Source: Microvirga sp. KLBC 81
GTDB taxonomy: Bacteria; Pseudomonadota; Alphaproteobacteria; Rhizobiales; Beijerinckiaceae
Direction of reading: 5' to 3'
NCBI RefSeq assembly: GCF_003075415.1
Contig: NZ_QDAH01000006.1
Coordinates: forward strand, 121,393-185,392
DNA: 64,000 nt
Below, piece after piece: positions 25,809 through 34,831 of the stretch. The translations under genes were made by a program, and so were the position numbers. The notes beneath the pieces were generated by a model, which was not told where the DNA came from, did no database searches, and saw nothing but the letters and a program-made list of their open reading frames with translations. Within the stretch, counting starts at the first letter, position 1, and every line of letters begins with the position of its first letter.

Positions 25809-26321
25809 ATGGCAGGCAGCGTGAACAAGGTGATTTTGGTGGGCAATCTGGGCCGTGACCCGGAGGTGCGGCGCCTGAGCAACGGCGAGCCGGTGGTGAA
25901 CCTGCGCCTGGCCACCTCCGAGAGCTGGAAGGACAAGGCCACCGGCGAGCGCAAGGAAAAGACCGAGTGGCACTCGGTGGTGATCTTCAACGAGAACCTG
26001 GCGCGGGTCGCCGAGCAGTACCTGAAGAAGGGCTCGAAGGTCTATGTCGAGGGCCAGCTCCAGACCCGCAAGTGGACCGACCAGCAGGGGGTGGAGAAGT
26101 ACTCCACCGAGGTGGTGCTGCAGCGCTTCCGCGGCGAGCTGACGCTCCTGGACGGCCGCCAGGGCGGCGGCGCGGCGGAGTATGGCGACGAGGAGCCGGG
26201 CCAGATCAGCCGCGGCGGCGATTTCGGCCGAGCCTCCCCCATGGAACGGCGCCCGGCTCCGGCCCAGGGCGGCGGTGGCGGATCGCGCTATAACGACCTC
26301 GACGACGATATCCCGTTCTAG
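25809..26321 (+). CDS. ssb: Single-stranded DNA-binding protein
   Basis: SSB coats single-stranded DNA in replication, recombination and repair. The 170-residue protein has the OB-fold start [16 protein letters not shown], the [10 protein letters not shown] strand, a Gly-rich flexible linker and the acidic tip DDDIPF that recruits partner proteins. AGGAG (25796-25800) is 8 nt before ATG 25809, so the earlier in-frame GTG is rejected. A strong terminator follows. Confidence 0.98.
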   Translation: MAGSVNKVILVGNLGRDPEVRRLSNGEPVVNLRLATSESWKDKATGERKEKTEWHSVVIFNENLARVAEQYLKKGSKVYVEGQLQTRKWTDQQGVEKYSTEVVLQRFRGELTLLDGRQGGGAAEYGDEEPGQISRGGDFGRASPMERRPAPAQGGGGGSRYNDLDDDIPF

Positions 26322-26365
26322 TCGATAGCCCGTGACAGGGCCCCACGAGGGGACTAAAGAGACAC

Positions 26366-26390
26366 AAAGGCGGCTCAAGCCGCCTTTTTT
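26366..26390 (+). terminator. Rho-independent terminator of ssb
   Basis: AAAGGCGGCT (26366-26375) with AGCCGCC (26378-26384) and a run of six T. Ideal intrinsic terminator form. Confidence 0.92.
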
Positions 26391-26392
26391 CC

Positions 26393-26426
26393 TTGTGTGA
26401 TTTGAAGTTCATTGTGTGATTTGAAG
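26393..26426 (+). repeat. 15-bp direct repeat before the M20 peptidase gene
   Basis: TTGTGTGATTTGAAG occurs at 26393-26407 and again at 26412-26426, a 19-bp period. The second copy ends 5 nt before the ATG of the next gene. It may be a small tandem duplication or a regulator-binding pair. Confidence 0.6.
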
Positions 26427-26431
26427 CAGCC

Positions 26432-27544
26432 ATGACCTCCCCAGCCCTCGATACCCTCTTCACCTGGATCCGCACCGAAAGTCCGACCCATGACGTGGCC
26501 GGCGTGAACCTGATGATGGACCTTGTGGTCGAGCAGATGAAGGATACGCCGGTCGCCATCGAGCGCATCAAGGGAGAGCAGGGGCTCGGCGATGCGCTGA
26601 TCCTGCGCGCCGGGCCGCTGACGGACGAGCCGGCGATCCTGATCATGTCGCATCTCGACACCGTGCATCCCGTCGGCACGATCGAGCGCGACCTGCCACT
26701 GCGGATCGAGGGGGACAGGCTCTATGGTCCCGGCGTCTACGACATGAAGGCGAGCGCCTGGTTCAGCCTGGAAGCCTTCAAGGAGGTCGCCCGCAAGGGT
26801 ACGGCGGCGCGTCCGCTCATCTATCTCGTCACGCCGGACGAGGAGATCGGCTCTCCCATGACGCGGCCCATCATCGAGGATTTCGCCCGTCGCTCGGCCT
26901 ATGCCCTGGTGACGGAGCCGAGCCGCGATGGCGGGCAGGTCGTGACCGCACGCAAGGGCGTCGGGCGCTTCGCTGTGCATGTGGAGGGCCGCCCTGCTCA
27001 TGCAGGCTCGCGCCATGCGGAAGGCCGCAATGCCATCCATGAAGCCGCACGGCAGATCCTCGCCATCGAGGCGATGACGAATTATGCGCGCGGCATCACG
27101 ACGACAATCGGCATGGTGTCCGGCGGTACGGCGGTGAACACGATCCCGCAGCATTGCAGCTTCCCGGTGGATCTGCGCGTCGAGACCGTGGCTGACGGCG
27201 AGGCGCTGACCGAGGCGATCCTTGGCCTGAAGCCCCATAATCCGGACTTCAAGATCACCGTCACCGGCGGCATGAACCGGCCGCCCTATGAGCGGACGGA
27301 AGGCACGTCGAAGCTGTTCGATCACGCGAAGTCGCTCGCCGCCCAAATCGGTTTCGATCTCGTCTCCGCGCCGCGCGTCGGCGGCGGATCGGACGGTAAT
27401 TTCACGGCGGCTCTGGGCGTGCCCACCCTCGATGGTCTCGGCATCGACGGAAACGGGGCGCATACGCTGCAGGAATACGGCCTGATTTCCACCATCGCGC
27501 CTCGACAGGAGCTGATGAAGCGCCTGATGGAGACGCTGCGCTGA
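26432..27544 (+). CDS. M20-family metallopeptidase (glutamate carboxypeptidase-like)
   Basis: A 370-residue zinc-dependent exopeptidase or amidohydrolase of the M20 family. Metal and catalytic motifs are visible in order: SHLDTVHP (about residue 75), GVYDMKA, TPDEEIGS, the dimerisation-domain segment RPAHAG, and GGGSDGNF near the end. The closest annotated type is carboxypeptidase G2/ArgE-like, which removes C-terminal glutamate or acyl groups. No signal peptide, so it is cytosolic. It leads a compact run with the acetyltransferase and rppH genes. Confidence 0.9.
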   Translation: MTSPALDTLFTWIRTESPTHDVAGVNLMMDLVVEQMKDTPVAIERIKGEQGLGDALILRAGPLTDEPAILIMSHLDTVHPVGTIERDLPLRIEGDRLYGPGVYDMKASAWFSLEAFKEVARKGTAARPLIYLVTPDEEIGSPMTRPIIEDFARRSAYALVTEPSRDGGQVVTARKGVGRFAVHVEGRPAHAGSRHAEGRNAIHEAARQILAIEAMTNYARGITTTIGMVSGGTAVNTIPQHCSFPVDLRVETVADGEALTEAILGLKPHNPDFKITVTGGMNRPPYERTEGTSKLFDHAKSLAAQIGFDLVSAPRVGGGSDGNFTAALGVPTLDGLGIDGNGAHTLQEYGLISTIAPRQELMKRLMETLR

Positions 27545-27546
27545 GC

Positions 27547-28017
27547 ATGGTGACGATCAGCGATCTTCGCGACAAGTCAGGCTTTGCGGATGTCGTCGCG
27601 GAGCGCATCTGGCGCGCTTTCTGGAAGGACGAGGGGTACCCATTGGAGCTGCTGACGGGGCTCGTGCGGCAGAGCTTCGGGAGCGAGCCCATTCCGACAG
27701 CGTTCGTGGCGCATGAAGGCGAGTGCTTCGTCGGCGCGGTCTCCGTTATCGCCAACGATGAGGAGCGAAGGCCTCAATACACGCCGTGGGTCGCGGCCCT
27801 TTGGGTCGAACCGGAGTACCGGCAAAAGGGCATTGGCGCGGCTCTCGTCGAGAGAGCGACGGAGTTTGCCTTCGCTACAGGTGCGCAGCGGGTCTATCTG
27901 CTCTCACGCGAGCGCCGGCGGGCCTATTATGAAGGCTTGGGTTGGGCGGTTCTTGAAGCCGATGTCCTGGAGCCTGGGCTTCATGTCCTGATCAAGGATG
28001 CGGGCGAGGGGATCTGA
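27547..28017 (+). CDS. GNAT-family N-acetyltransferase
   Basis: A 156-residue acetyltransferase. The acetyl-CoA-binding motif A is seen in ALWVEPEYRQKGIGAALVE (about residues 81-99), followed by a YLLSRERRRAYYEGLGW segment. The substrate is unknown. The gene starts 2 nt after the peptidase stop, and its TGA overlaps the ATG of rppH, so the three genes are translationally linked. Confidence 0.88.
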   Translation: MVTISDLRDKSGFADVVAERIWRAFWKDEGYPLELLTGLVRQSFGSEPIPTAFVAHEGECFVGAVSVIANDEERRPQYTPWVAALWVEPEYRQKGIGAALVERATEFAFATGAQRVYLLSRERRRAYYEGLGWAVLEADVLEPGLHVLIKDAGEGI

Positions 28018-28556
28018 TGATGGAACGCCAAGTGAGTTCTCTGCTGGGTTCTCTGTATCGGCCGAATGTCGGCATCGCTCTCTTCAACCGCCGTGGACAG
28101 GTGCTGATCGCACGACGCCTTGGCGACGATGGGCCCGAAACCATTGCGCCGGGACATGAATGGCAGATGCCGCAGGGTGGCATCGATGCAGGCGAAGATC
28201 CGCTGACGACGGCCTGGCGCGAGTTGCAGGAAGAGACCAACGTCACCAGCGCCATGTATCTCGGCGAGATAGAAGCCTGGCTCACTTACGACTTCGCACC
28301 CTATGACGGCCCGCCGCATCGCCTCTCTCCGTTTCGCGGCCAGCGGCAGAAATGGTTTGCCATGCGCTTCACGGGGGATGAGAGCGAGATCGACGTGACA
28401 CTGACGCACGGCAGCGCCGTTCCCGAATTCAGTGAATGGCGATGGCAGGAACTGCCGGAAGTGCCTGCGCTGGTGGTGCCCTTCAAGCGCGCGGTCTATG
28501 AGCACGTGGCGGAGGCGTTCAAGCCCTTCGCCATATCGCAGCCATCGAGCCGCTGA
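28017..28556 (+). CDS. rppH: RNA pyrophosphohydrolase RppH
   Basis: A Nudix hydrolase of 179 residues that removes pyrophosphate from mRNA 5' ends and so starts RNA decay. The N-terminus YRPNVGIALFNRRGQVLIARR and the Nudix box GGIDAGEDPLTTAWRELQEE are typical of the RppH/IalA group. The gene overlaps the previous stop by one base (TGATG). Two tandem ATG codons are present; either could be used. Confidence 0.93.
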   Translation: MMERQVSSLLGSLYRPNVGIALFNRRGQVLIARRLGDDGPETIAPGHEWQMPQGGIDAGEDPLTTAWRELQEETNVTSAMYLGEIEAWLTYDFAPYDGPPHRLSPFRGQRQKWFAMRFTGDESEIDVTLTHGSAVPEFSEWRWQELPEVPALVVPFKRAVYEHVAEAFKPFAISQPSSR

Positions 28557-28582
28557 GCCCGCCAGCCTGCACGCAACGCGTC

Positions 28583-28774
28583 TCAGTCCTCGTCCTTGTC
28601 GGGCAACTGCGCGATTTCGGGATGTTTCTGCACCAGGGCATCACGATCATTGGCGAGATTGTCCCAGGTCCGCGCCATTTCCAGAAGCTGATCGCGCTGG
28701 GGGCCTTCCGGAAGCTGCTTGGCGAGAGCGCGGCATTCCTCGGCATGCTTGCGGTACTCGGACGCTTTCTTCAA
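28583..28774 (-). CDS. Small helical protein of unknown function
   Basis: A 63-residue, charged, predicted all-helical protein with two Cys-free helices: EYRKHAEECRALAKQL contains the only Cys, and MARTWDNLANDRDAL follows. Similar short proteins are common in Rhizobiales genomes, with no known role. It is convergent with rppH, 26 nt away. Confidence 0.7.
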   Translation of the reverse strand: MKKASEYRKHAEECRALAKQLPEGPQRDQLLEMARTWDNLANDRDALVQKHPEIAQLPDKDED

Positions 28775-28936
28775 TTTCTCCTCCGTGGACGCCCCTTATC
28801 TAGCACGCACTCGACTGCAGCCAAGTCTTCGCGTCGATGAGGGCGAGACATTTGCTCGGGCACTGGTCAACAAGGAAGCCTGCCCAAAGTTGTGCGGCGC
28901 TAAATCCAAAGCGATGTGGAATTGAAGGGAACAGCT

Positions 28937-29239
28937 ATGATGGTCGGCGCCCATACTGCCCGCTTGGACGGCGATTCAGGCGGTTCGTTCTTCTCCTTCG
29001 GGCCGCAAGGATTCCCTTATTTCGTAGGGGTCCGTAGCGGCGGTGAGAAAAGGCTGATCGAGTTGCCGTATGGCATCATGCTTACTGCAGAAGACAACAA
29101 TCTCGAAGCTGGCCGCAAAGGCATGGTCGACATGGTGGGCTGGGCGACAAACACCTGGATCTGGATGCAAGCCACCGCATCACATGCGGCGGGCGACCCT
29201 AGGGGCTTGGCGACCGGAACAAGGCTTCCGCGCCATTGA
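28937..29239 (+). CDS. Hypothetical protein, uncertain
   Basis: A possible 100-residue protein starting at ATG 28937 with a weak AGGGA upstream. It is Gly-rich at the start, with WATNTWIWMQ near the end, and no domain I recognise. Its last 14 codons overlap the 3' end of the convergent marC-like gene, which counts against it or suggests a 3' extension by mutation. Confidence 0.35.
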   Translation: MMVGAHTARLDGDSGGSFFSFGPQGFPYFVGVRSGGEKRLIELPYGIMLTAEDNNLEAGRKGMVDMVGWATNTWIWMQATASHAAGDPRGLATGTRLPRH

Positions 29240-29837
29240 TGACGAACTGCACCGCGAGGCCTGCGAGGATCACGCCGAGCAAGCGGCTCAGGACGATGTT
29301 TCCGGTGATGCCGAGCATGCGCGACACGCGCTCCGCAGCCATGAAGACGGCAAAGCAGCACACGACACCAAGGGCGATGAGTGCGATCAGGAAGCCCAGA
29401 TAGACCGGATCACCATCAGCCCGTCCCGCGAGGAGGATGGTTGCGGTGATCGCGCCGGGGCCGGCCATCAGCGGAATGGCGAGCGGGAAGGCCGCGACAT
29501 TGCGGATGTGATCCTCGGTGATCGCCACATCGGCCGTATGCTGCTTGCGTTCGTTGCGACGCTCGAACACCATCTCGAAGGCGATCCAGAACAGCAGCAG
29601 GCCGCCGGAGATGCGGAAGGCCGGAATGCCCACGCCCAGGAGCCTCAAGAGAATCTCTCCGCCGAGCCCGAAGAAAGCCAGGATGCAGAAGGCGATGATG
29701 CCGGCCCTGATGGCCACACGCTTGCGCTCGTCCGCATTCATGCCTCGGGTGAGAGAGATGAACATGGGGGCAAGCGCTGGCGGGTCGAGGGTGACGAGCA
29801 GGGTCACGAGGGCGGCAGAGATGTAGTCGAAGAGCAT
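29199..29837 (-). CDS. MarC-family integral membrane protein
   Basis: A 212-residue membrane protein with six predicted helices and the family segments LLVTLDPPALAPMF near the start and PLAIPLMAGPGAITA in the middle. MarC proteins were once linked to antibiotic resistance, but their substrate remains unknown. I choose ATG 29837 (MLFDYIS), which has AAGG about 8 nt upstream, over an in-frame GTG 18 nt earlier. Divergent from the PP2C-like gene. Confidence 0.9.
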   Translation of the reverse strand: MLFDYISAALVTLLVTLDPPALAPMFISLTRGMNADERKRVAIRAGIIAFCILAFFGLGGEILLRLLGVGIPAFRISGGLLLFWIAFEMVFERRNERKQHTADVAITEDHIRNVAAFPLAIPLMAGPGAITATILLAGRADGDPVYLGFLIALIALGVVCCFAVFMAAERVSRMLGITGNIVLSRLLGVILAGLAVQFVINGAEALFRSPSP

Positions 29838-29906
29838 CGGCTGGACCTTGAACACAGCTTTGCTTTATGGGGTTCTCGAGTGGATTTGGCGAGGGGCGAT
29901 GCTACG

Positions 29907-30761
29907 ATGTTCACCACTTTGGATCGGATCAGCTGGCCCGGACACCCGGACAAGCCGAACGAGGACATCTGCGGCGTCTGCCAGGATTGGGCCTGGGTGA
30001 TCGATACCTCGATCTTCCCCGGCACCGCTCCGGTCATGCACCCGAAGAGCGATGCGGTCTGGCTCGCCGCCTTCGCTGATGAGCGCCTGTCGAGTCTCGC
30101 GCCTGGGGCTGAGGACGGCGCGGTCCTGCTCCGGCGCGTGATGGAAGAGGCCCGCACGGCCTATAGGGCCGTTGCCCCGCAGGAGAGGCATGAGGATTTC
30201 GTCTCCTGGCCGCTCGGCGCCATGACCCTCGTGCGACGCAAAGGGAGCTGGCTGGACGCCTGGACTTTCGGCGACACCACGGCCTTCGTCCGTCAGCCCG
30301 ATGAGACGGTCCTGACCCTGGGCGAGGCCCCTGGCCTGCGCGATACCGAATCTGCCAAGGCCGCCGAGCTGATGCGGGCATCAGGTTCCCGGCCTAACGA
30401 TATTCTGAGTGAGCCCGTCTTCCTCGCCTGGCTCGGCGAGCGCCGCGAGCGGCAGCGCAAGAGCGGCGTTCCGGCGGCTTTGCTCAGCCTCAGCCCGGAT
30501 GCCGCCGGTCGCCTCCACCACGAGAGCGTGCCCTGCGAGGACGGCACGACGATCCTGCTCACCAGCGACGGCTTCTCGGCCCTGGTCGATCTCTATGAGG
30601 CCATGGACGCCAAGGCCCTGATGGAAGCCGCCATCATCTCCGGCCTGGAGCCCCTGGCCCGCAAGGCGCGGGAAATCGAAACCCGGATCGATCCGGACGG
30701 GAAGCTCTTTCCTCGCTTCAAGCTGAGCGACGATACGACGGCGCTGCTGTTGAGAGCATAG
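29907..30761 (+). CDS. PP2C-like protein phosphatase domain protein
   Basis: A 284-residue single-domain protein. Features of PP2C phosphatases are visible: an early acidic strand WAWVIDTS, the core TSDGFSALVDLYEAM near residue 210 and the C-terminal metal-site strand DDTTALLLRA. The N-terminal RxGxxR-like segment of classical PP2C is replaced by WPGHPDKPNEDI. Substrate unknown; no kinase neighbour. Start ATG 29907 sits behind GAGGGG. Confidence 0.75.
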   Translation: MFTTLDRISWPGHPDKPNEDICGVCQDWAWVIDTSIFPGTAPVMHPKSDAVWLAAFADERLSSLAPGAEDGAVLLRRVMEEARTAYRAVAPQERHEDFVSWPLGAMTLVRRKGSWLDAWTFGDTTAFVRQPDETVLTLGEAPGLRDTESAKAAELMRASGSRPNDILSEPVFLAWLGERRERQRKSGVPAALLSLSPDAAGRLHHESVPCEDGTTILLTSDGFSALVDLYEAMDAKALMEAAIISGLEPLARKAREIETRIDPDGKLFPRFKLSDDTTALLLRA

Positions 30762-30837
30762 AGATTGCTCCCTCCGCGCCATGGGCAGCCTGTGCCGACC
30801 ATCCACGTTTGTTCGCATCGTCAATGAAACCCTCCTC

Positions 30838-30930
30838 GTCGTCCCCGGGCTCGTCCCAGGGATCCCCGTCTTTGATCCACCGTGGTTCGAAAGGCGTGGA
30901 TGGCCGGGACAAGCCCGGGCATGACGAGGG
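30838..30930. repeat. REP-like palindromic repeats
   Basis: Two units: one around 30841-30870 with CCCCGGG and CCCAGGGAT arms, and one at 30898-30926 that differs by a single base from the unit at 5498-5526 (ATGGCCGGGACAAGCCCGGG core). They lie after the PP2C-like gene. Confidence 0.7.
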
Positions 30931-30963
30931 AGGGCTCGACGAAAGAATGTTCCTTATTTGTTC

Positions 30964-31340
30964 TTGACTTTTGTCCTAACCGTGTCTATATCTGGGGCTG
31001 TCCTGACCTGCCGAGGGGCGCGCTCGCGAGGCGTCGTAAGTTGCGGGGTCGGGCGCGGTCCCGTGGGTGAGGTCACGCAGCCTCCTCCGGCGGGAGGCCC
31101 AGGCTGCGGCTCGGGGTTCGGGGTTGGTCGTGCGCCGCCTGCGGCAAGCCGCAGTGTCCGCGTGCGGCAGTTGCTGAACCTCGGCTCGCCTGTCCGCCTA
31201 AAAGAACCGTGCGCGAGGGGCCGTCGGGTTCCTCTCACATCTCAGACATCGAGCCGGACCGCTCCTCGCGCCTCCCTCGATTGCTGAACCTCGGGGCCGG
31301 TGCGGCTTCCGAGGACGCTTCCGCTTGGTCTTTGACATTC
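30964..31340 (+). ncRNA. Possible non-coding RNA driven by a sigma-70-like promoter
   Basis: TTGACT (30964-30969) and TATATC (30987-30992) with 17-bp spacing form a good vegetative promoter. The 350 bp downstream are GC-rich, full of short inverted repeats (for example CTGCGGCAAGCCGCAG), and hold no convincing gene. TTGCTGAACCTCGG occurs twice (31171-31184 and 31281-31294). A structured RNA would fit. A decayed gene or mobile fragment is the alternative. The 3' end is not defined. Confidence 0.35.
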
Positions 31341-31348
31341 TGCGCCCG

Positions 31349-31612
31349 TGTCATCCTCCATCAGTCCGAAGGGACCGGGAAGGGGATCCACGATCAGGCG
31401 CTGCGCTATGATTCTCCCTCCGCTGCGCTCCGGCCGGGAATGACATTCTCACCGTCACGACCTGCCTTGTCTCGGCCTTCCCGACCAGGGAAAAGCGCGA
31501 CGCCTCATAATCGGGATCCCCGGCACAAGGCCGGTGATGACGCGGTTCGAGGACGAAGAACCGCCGCACATTAAAGACGTGGATCCCTGGGACAAGACCG
31601 GGGATGACGGAA
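31349..31612. repeat. REP-like palindromic repeat cluster upstream of gyrA
   Basis: At least three units with the shared frame GATCCCCGG-ACAAG-CCGGxGATGAC. The unit near 31510-31540 is nearly the reverse complement of the one at 5437-5466. Another near 31583-31610 reads GGATCCCTGGGACAAGACCG. No open frame here looks coding. Confidence 0.7.
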
Positions 31613-31931
31613 AGAGATAAGCAATGACAATCAATAACTTGTTTGCTTATTCGGAAACCCCCCTTAATCCTGTGGCGGGAGAGGAAATCTGCCGCAGCGG
31701 GAGAGAGGTCCAGCTTGTGGTCGGGAGCGTCCTAAATATTTGAAAAACATATCCCTTTTTTATGTGTCCTTCGTTCTGGATAACCGCTCAAAAAACTTGA
31801 AAAATGCGTCGTTCTCGCCCATCTAAAGATTTGAATTTCAATTAGATTCGCGGGGCTGCCTTCAGGGCTTGATGAAGCGGCAATTCAGCCGCCTCTCGCG
31901 AAGGGGCAGACCGTTTTAAGAAAGACCAAAC
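31613..31931 (+). other. AT-rich leader of gyrA
   Basis: About 320 bp without a gene. It is clearly more AT-rich than the surroundings, especially 31730-31850, and probably contains the gyrA promoter. I could not assign -35/-10 boxes with confidence. A short GCGGC/GCCGC hairpin lies at about 31877-31892. Confidence 0.4.
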
Positions 31932-34721
31932 TTGACCGATCCGAACGATATCCGCTCCGGCGGCCCCGCGGGGGACCAGCCGGCCAGCGACATCAAGCCG
32001 ATTTCCATCGTCGATGAGATGAAGCGCTCCTATCTCGATTACGCCATGAGCGTGATCGTGAGCCGCGCTCTCCCGGACGCGCGTGACGGCCTCAAGCCCG
32101 TGCACCGGCGCATCCTCTACTCCATGCACGAGAACGGCTACACGCCGGACAAGAAATACGTGAAGTCCGCCCGCATCGTCGGTGACGTGATGGGTCAATA
32201 CCATCCGCACGGCGACAGCGCGATCTATGACGCCTTGGTGCGCATGGCGCAGGACTTCTCGCTGCGGCTCATGCTCGTGGACGGGCAGGGCAACTTCGGC
32301 TCGGTGGACGGCGATCCGCCGGCGGCCATGCGCTACACCGAGTCCCGTCTCGCCAAGGCGGCGATGCCGCTCCTCGACGACATCGACAAGGACACGGTCG
32401 ATTTCACGCCGAACTACGACGAGTCCAAGGACGAGCCGACGGTTCTGCCCGCGCGCTATCCGAACCTGCTCGTCAACGGCGCCGGCGGTATTGCGGTCGG
32501 CATGGCCACAAACATGCCTCCCCACAACCTGGGCGAGGTGATCGACGGCTGCCTGGCCTACATCGACAATCCCGCCATCTCCGCCGAAGAGCTGATCGAA
32601 ATCATCCCCGGTCCGGATTTCCCGACCGGCGCGCTGATACTCGGCCGCTCGGGCGCTCGCTCGGCCTACACCACGGGTCGCGGCTCCATCATCATGCGGG
32701 CCAAGTCCGAGGTGGAGGAAATCCGCAAGGACCGCGAGGCGCTCATCTTCACTGAGATCCCGTATCAGGTGAACAAGGCTTCGCTGATCGAGAAGATCGC
32801 CGAGCTCGTGCGCGAGAAGAAGATCGAGGGCATCGCGGATCTTCGCGATGAATCCGACCGCGACGGCATGCGCATCGTGGTCGAGATCAAGCGCGACGCC
32901 ATGGCGGACGTGGTGCTCAACCAGCTCTACCGCTACACGCCGCTGCAGACGAGCTTCGGCGCCAATATGGTGGCGCTGAACGGCGGCCGCCCCGAGCAGA
33001 TGACGCTCAGGGACCTGATCGGCGCCTTCGTCGACTTCCGCGAGGAAGTCGTATCGCGTCGGACCAAGTTCCTGCTCAACAAGGCGCGCGAACGCGCTCA
33101 CGTGTTGTGCGGTCTCGCCATTGCGGTCGCCAATATCGACGAGGTGATCCGCCTCATCCGAACCGCGCCCGATCCGAACGCTGCCCGCGAGGCCCTGATG
33201 GGCCGCGACTGGCCGGCCAAGGACATCGCGCCGCTCATCGCGCTGGTGGACGATCCGCGCCACAAGATCAATCCGGACGGCACCTATCGTCTCTCGGAAG
33301 CGCAGGCTCGTGCGATCCTGGACCTGCGCCTGCAGCGCCTGACCGCTCTGGGCCGCGACGAAATCGGCGACGAACTCTCCAAGCTCGCGGCCGAGATCTC
33401 GGATTATCTCGAGATCCTGCGTTCGCGCGCCCGTATCATGGGCATCATCAAGGACGAGCTCACCGAGATCAAAACGGCCTATGCCACGCCGCGCAAGACG
33501 CAGATCGTGGATTGGGACTCCGACGTGGACGACGAGGATCTCATCGCCCGCGAGGACATGGTCGTCACCGTCTCTCACGCCGGCTACATCAAGCGCGTGC
33601 CGCTCTCGACCTATCGGGCGCAGCGCCGCGGCGGCAAGGGCCGCTCCGCCATGACGACGAGGGACGAGGATTTCGTCACCCGTCTCTTCGTGGCGAACAC
33701 CCATACGCCGGTGATCTTCTTCTCGTCCGAAGGCCAGGCCTACAAGGAGAAGGTGTGGCGTCTGCCGCTCGCCGCTCCGAACGCAAAGGGCAAGGCACTG
33801 GTGAACATGCTGCCGCTCAAACAGGGCGAGCGCATCAACGCCATCATGCCGCTGCCGGAGGACGAGGCGTCCTGGGACAAGCTGGACGTGATGTTCGCGA
33901 CTTCGCGCGGCACGGTTCGCCGCAACAAGCTGTCGGACTTCGTGCAGGTCAATCGCGGCGGCAAGATCGCCATGAAACTGGACGAGGGCGAGCATATCGT
34001 CGACGTCCAGATCTGCTCCGAGCATGACGACGTGCTGCTCACCACGGCCAAGGGCCAGTGCATCCGCTTCCCCGTGACGGATGTGCGCGTGTTCAAGGGC
34101 CGCGACTCCATGGGCGTGCGCGGCATCAACCTGGCCGAAGGCGACAAGATCATCTCCATGGCGATCCTGCGCCACGTGGAGGCGACGGGCGAAGAGCGCG
34201 CCGCCTACCTCAAGATGCGCCGCGCCGTCATGGGCGAGCAGGCGAACGGCGATGCCGATGCGGCAGGCGGCGATGATGCGGAGGAGAACGAGAACGGAAA
34301 CGTCTCGCTCTCGCAGGAGCGCTATGCGGCGATGAGCGCGCAGGAACAGTGCATCCTGACGATCTCCGAAAAGGGCTACGGCAAGCGCACGCTCTCCTAC
34401 GAGTACCGCATCACCGGACGTGGCGGCAAAGGCATCACGGCCATGGCGGTCAACAACCGCAACGGTTTGCTCGTGGCCTCGTTCCCGGTCGAGAACGCCG
34501 ACCAGATCATGCTCGTCACCGATGGCGGCCAGCTGATCCGCGTGCCTGTCGAGGGCATCCGCGTCGTCGGCCGCAACTCGCAAGGCGTCACCATCTTCTC
34601 CACGCGCGACAAGGAGCGCGTGGTCTCGGTGGAGCACATCGAGGGTGAAGAGGGCGAGGAAGGCGAGGGCGCCGATGACGCCGGAGCCGAGGGCGATGTT
34701 GCCGAGGGCGGCGAGGAATAA
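31932..34721 (+). CDS. gyrA: DNA gyrase subunit A
   Basis: GyrA cuts and rejoins DNA to introduce negative supercoils together with GyrB. The 929-residue protein has the catalytic tyrosine at residue 135 (MRYTES), the quinolone-pocket residues Ser96 and Asp100 in the wild-type form ([10 protein letters not shown]), and a C-terminal beta-pinwheel with the GyrA box QRRGGKG. A Gly/Asp/Asn-rich insertion sits before the last blades (about residue 775), and the protein ends in a very acidic tail. The start is TTG 31932: an in-frame stop lies just upstream and no ATG fits. Confidence 0.96.
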   Translation: MTDPNDIRSGGPAGDQPASDIKPISIVDEMKRSYLDYAMSVIVSRALPDARDGLKPVHRRILYSMHENGYTPDKKYVKSARIVGDVMGQYHPHGDSAIYDALVRMAQDFSLRLMLVDGQGNFGSVDGDPPAAMRYTESRLAKAAMPLLDDIDKDTVDFTPNYDESKDEPTVLPARYPNLLVNGAGGIAVGMATNMPPHNLGEVIDGCLAYIDNPAISAEELIEIIPGPDFPTGALILGRSGARSAYTTGRGSIIMRAKSEVEEIRKDREALIFTEIPYQVNKASLIEKIAELVREKKIEGIADLRDESDRDGMRIVVEIKRDAMADVVLNQLYRYTPLQTSFGANMVALNGGRPEQMTLRDLIGAFVDFREEVVSRRTKFLLNKARERAHVLCGLAIAVANIDEVIRLIRTAPDPNAAREALMGRDWPAKDIAPLIALVDDPRHKINPDGTYRLSEAQARAILDLRLQRLTALGRDEIGDELSKLAAEISDYLEILRSRARIMGIIKDELTEIKTAYATPRKTQIVDWDSDVDDEDLIAREDMVVTVSHAGYIKRVPLSTYRAQRRGGKGRSAMTTRDEDFVTRLFVANTHTPVIFFSSEGQAYKEKVWRLPLAAPNAKGKALVNMLPLKQGERINAIMPLPEDEASWDKLDVMFATSRGTVRRNKLSDFVQVNRGGKIAMKLDEGEHIVDVQICSEHDDVLLTTAKGQCIRFPVTDVRVFKGRDSMGVRGINLAEGDKIISMAILRHVEATGEERAAYLKMRRAVMGEQANGDADAAGGDDAEENENGNVSLSQERYAAMSAQEQCILTISEKGYGKRTLSYEYRITGRGGKGITAMAVNNRNGLLVASFPVENADQIMLVTDGGQLIRVPVEGIRVVGRNSQGVTIFSTRDKERVVSVEHIEGEEGEEGEGADDAGAEGDVAEGGEE

Positions 34722-34752
34722 GACCTCGCCTCGCTCATCACAGATCAAATCC

Positions 34753-34784
34753 AAAGGGTGCCGAGAGGCGCCCTTTCTTTTTTG
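34753..34784 (+). terminator. Rho-independent terminator of gyrA
   Basis: AAAGGGTGCC (34753-34762), loop GAGA, GGCGCCCTTT (34767-34776) with one G-T pair, then CTTTTTTG. A standard intrinsic terminator. Confidence 0.9.
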
Positions 34785-34831
34785 CCGTCGAGCGCTGTCT
34801 GCGTCGATGCCGCTGTTGAGCTTGATCGGGA

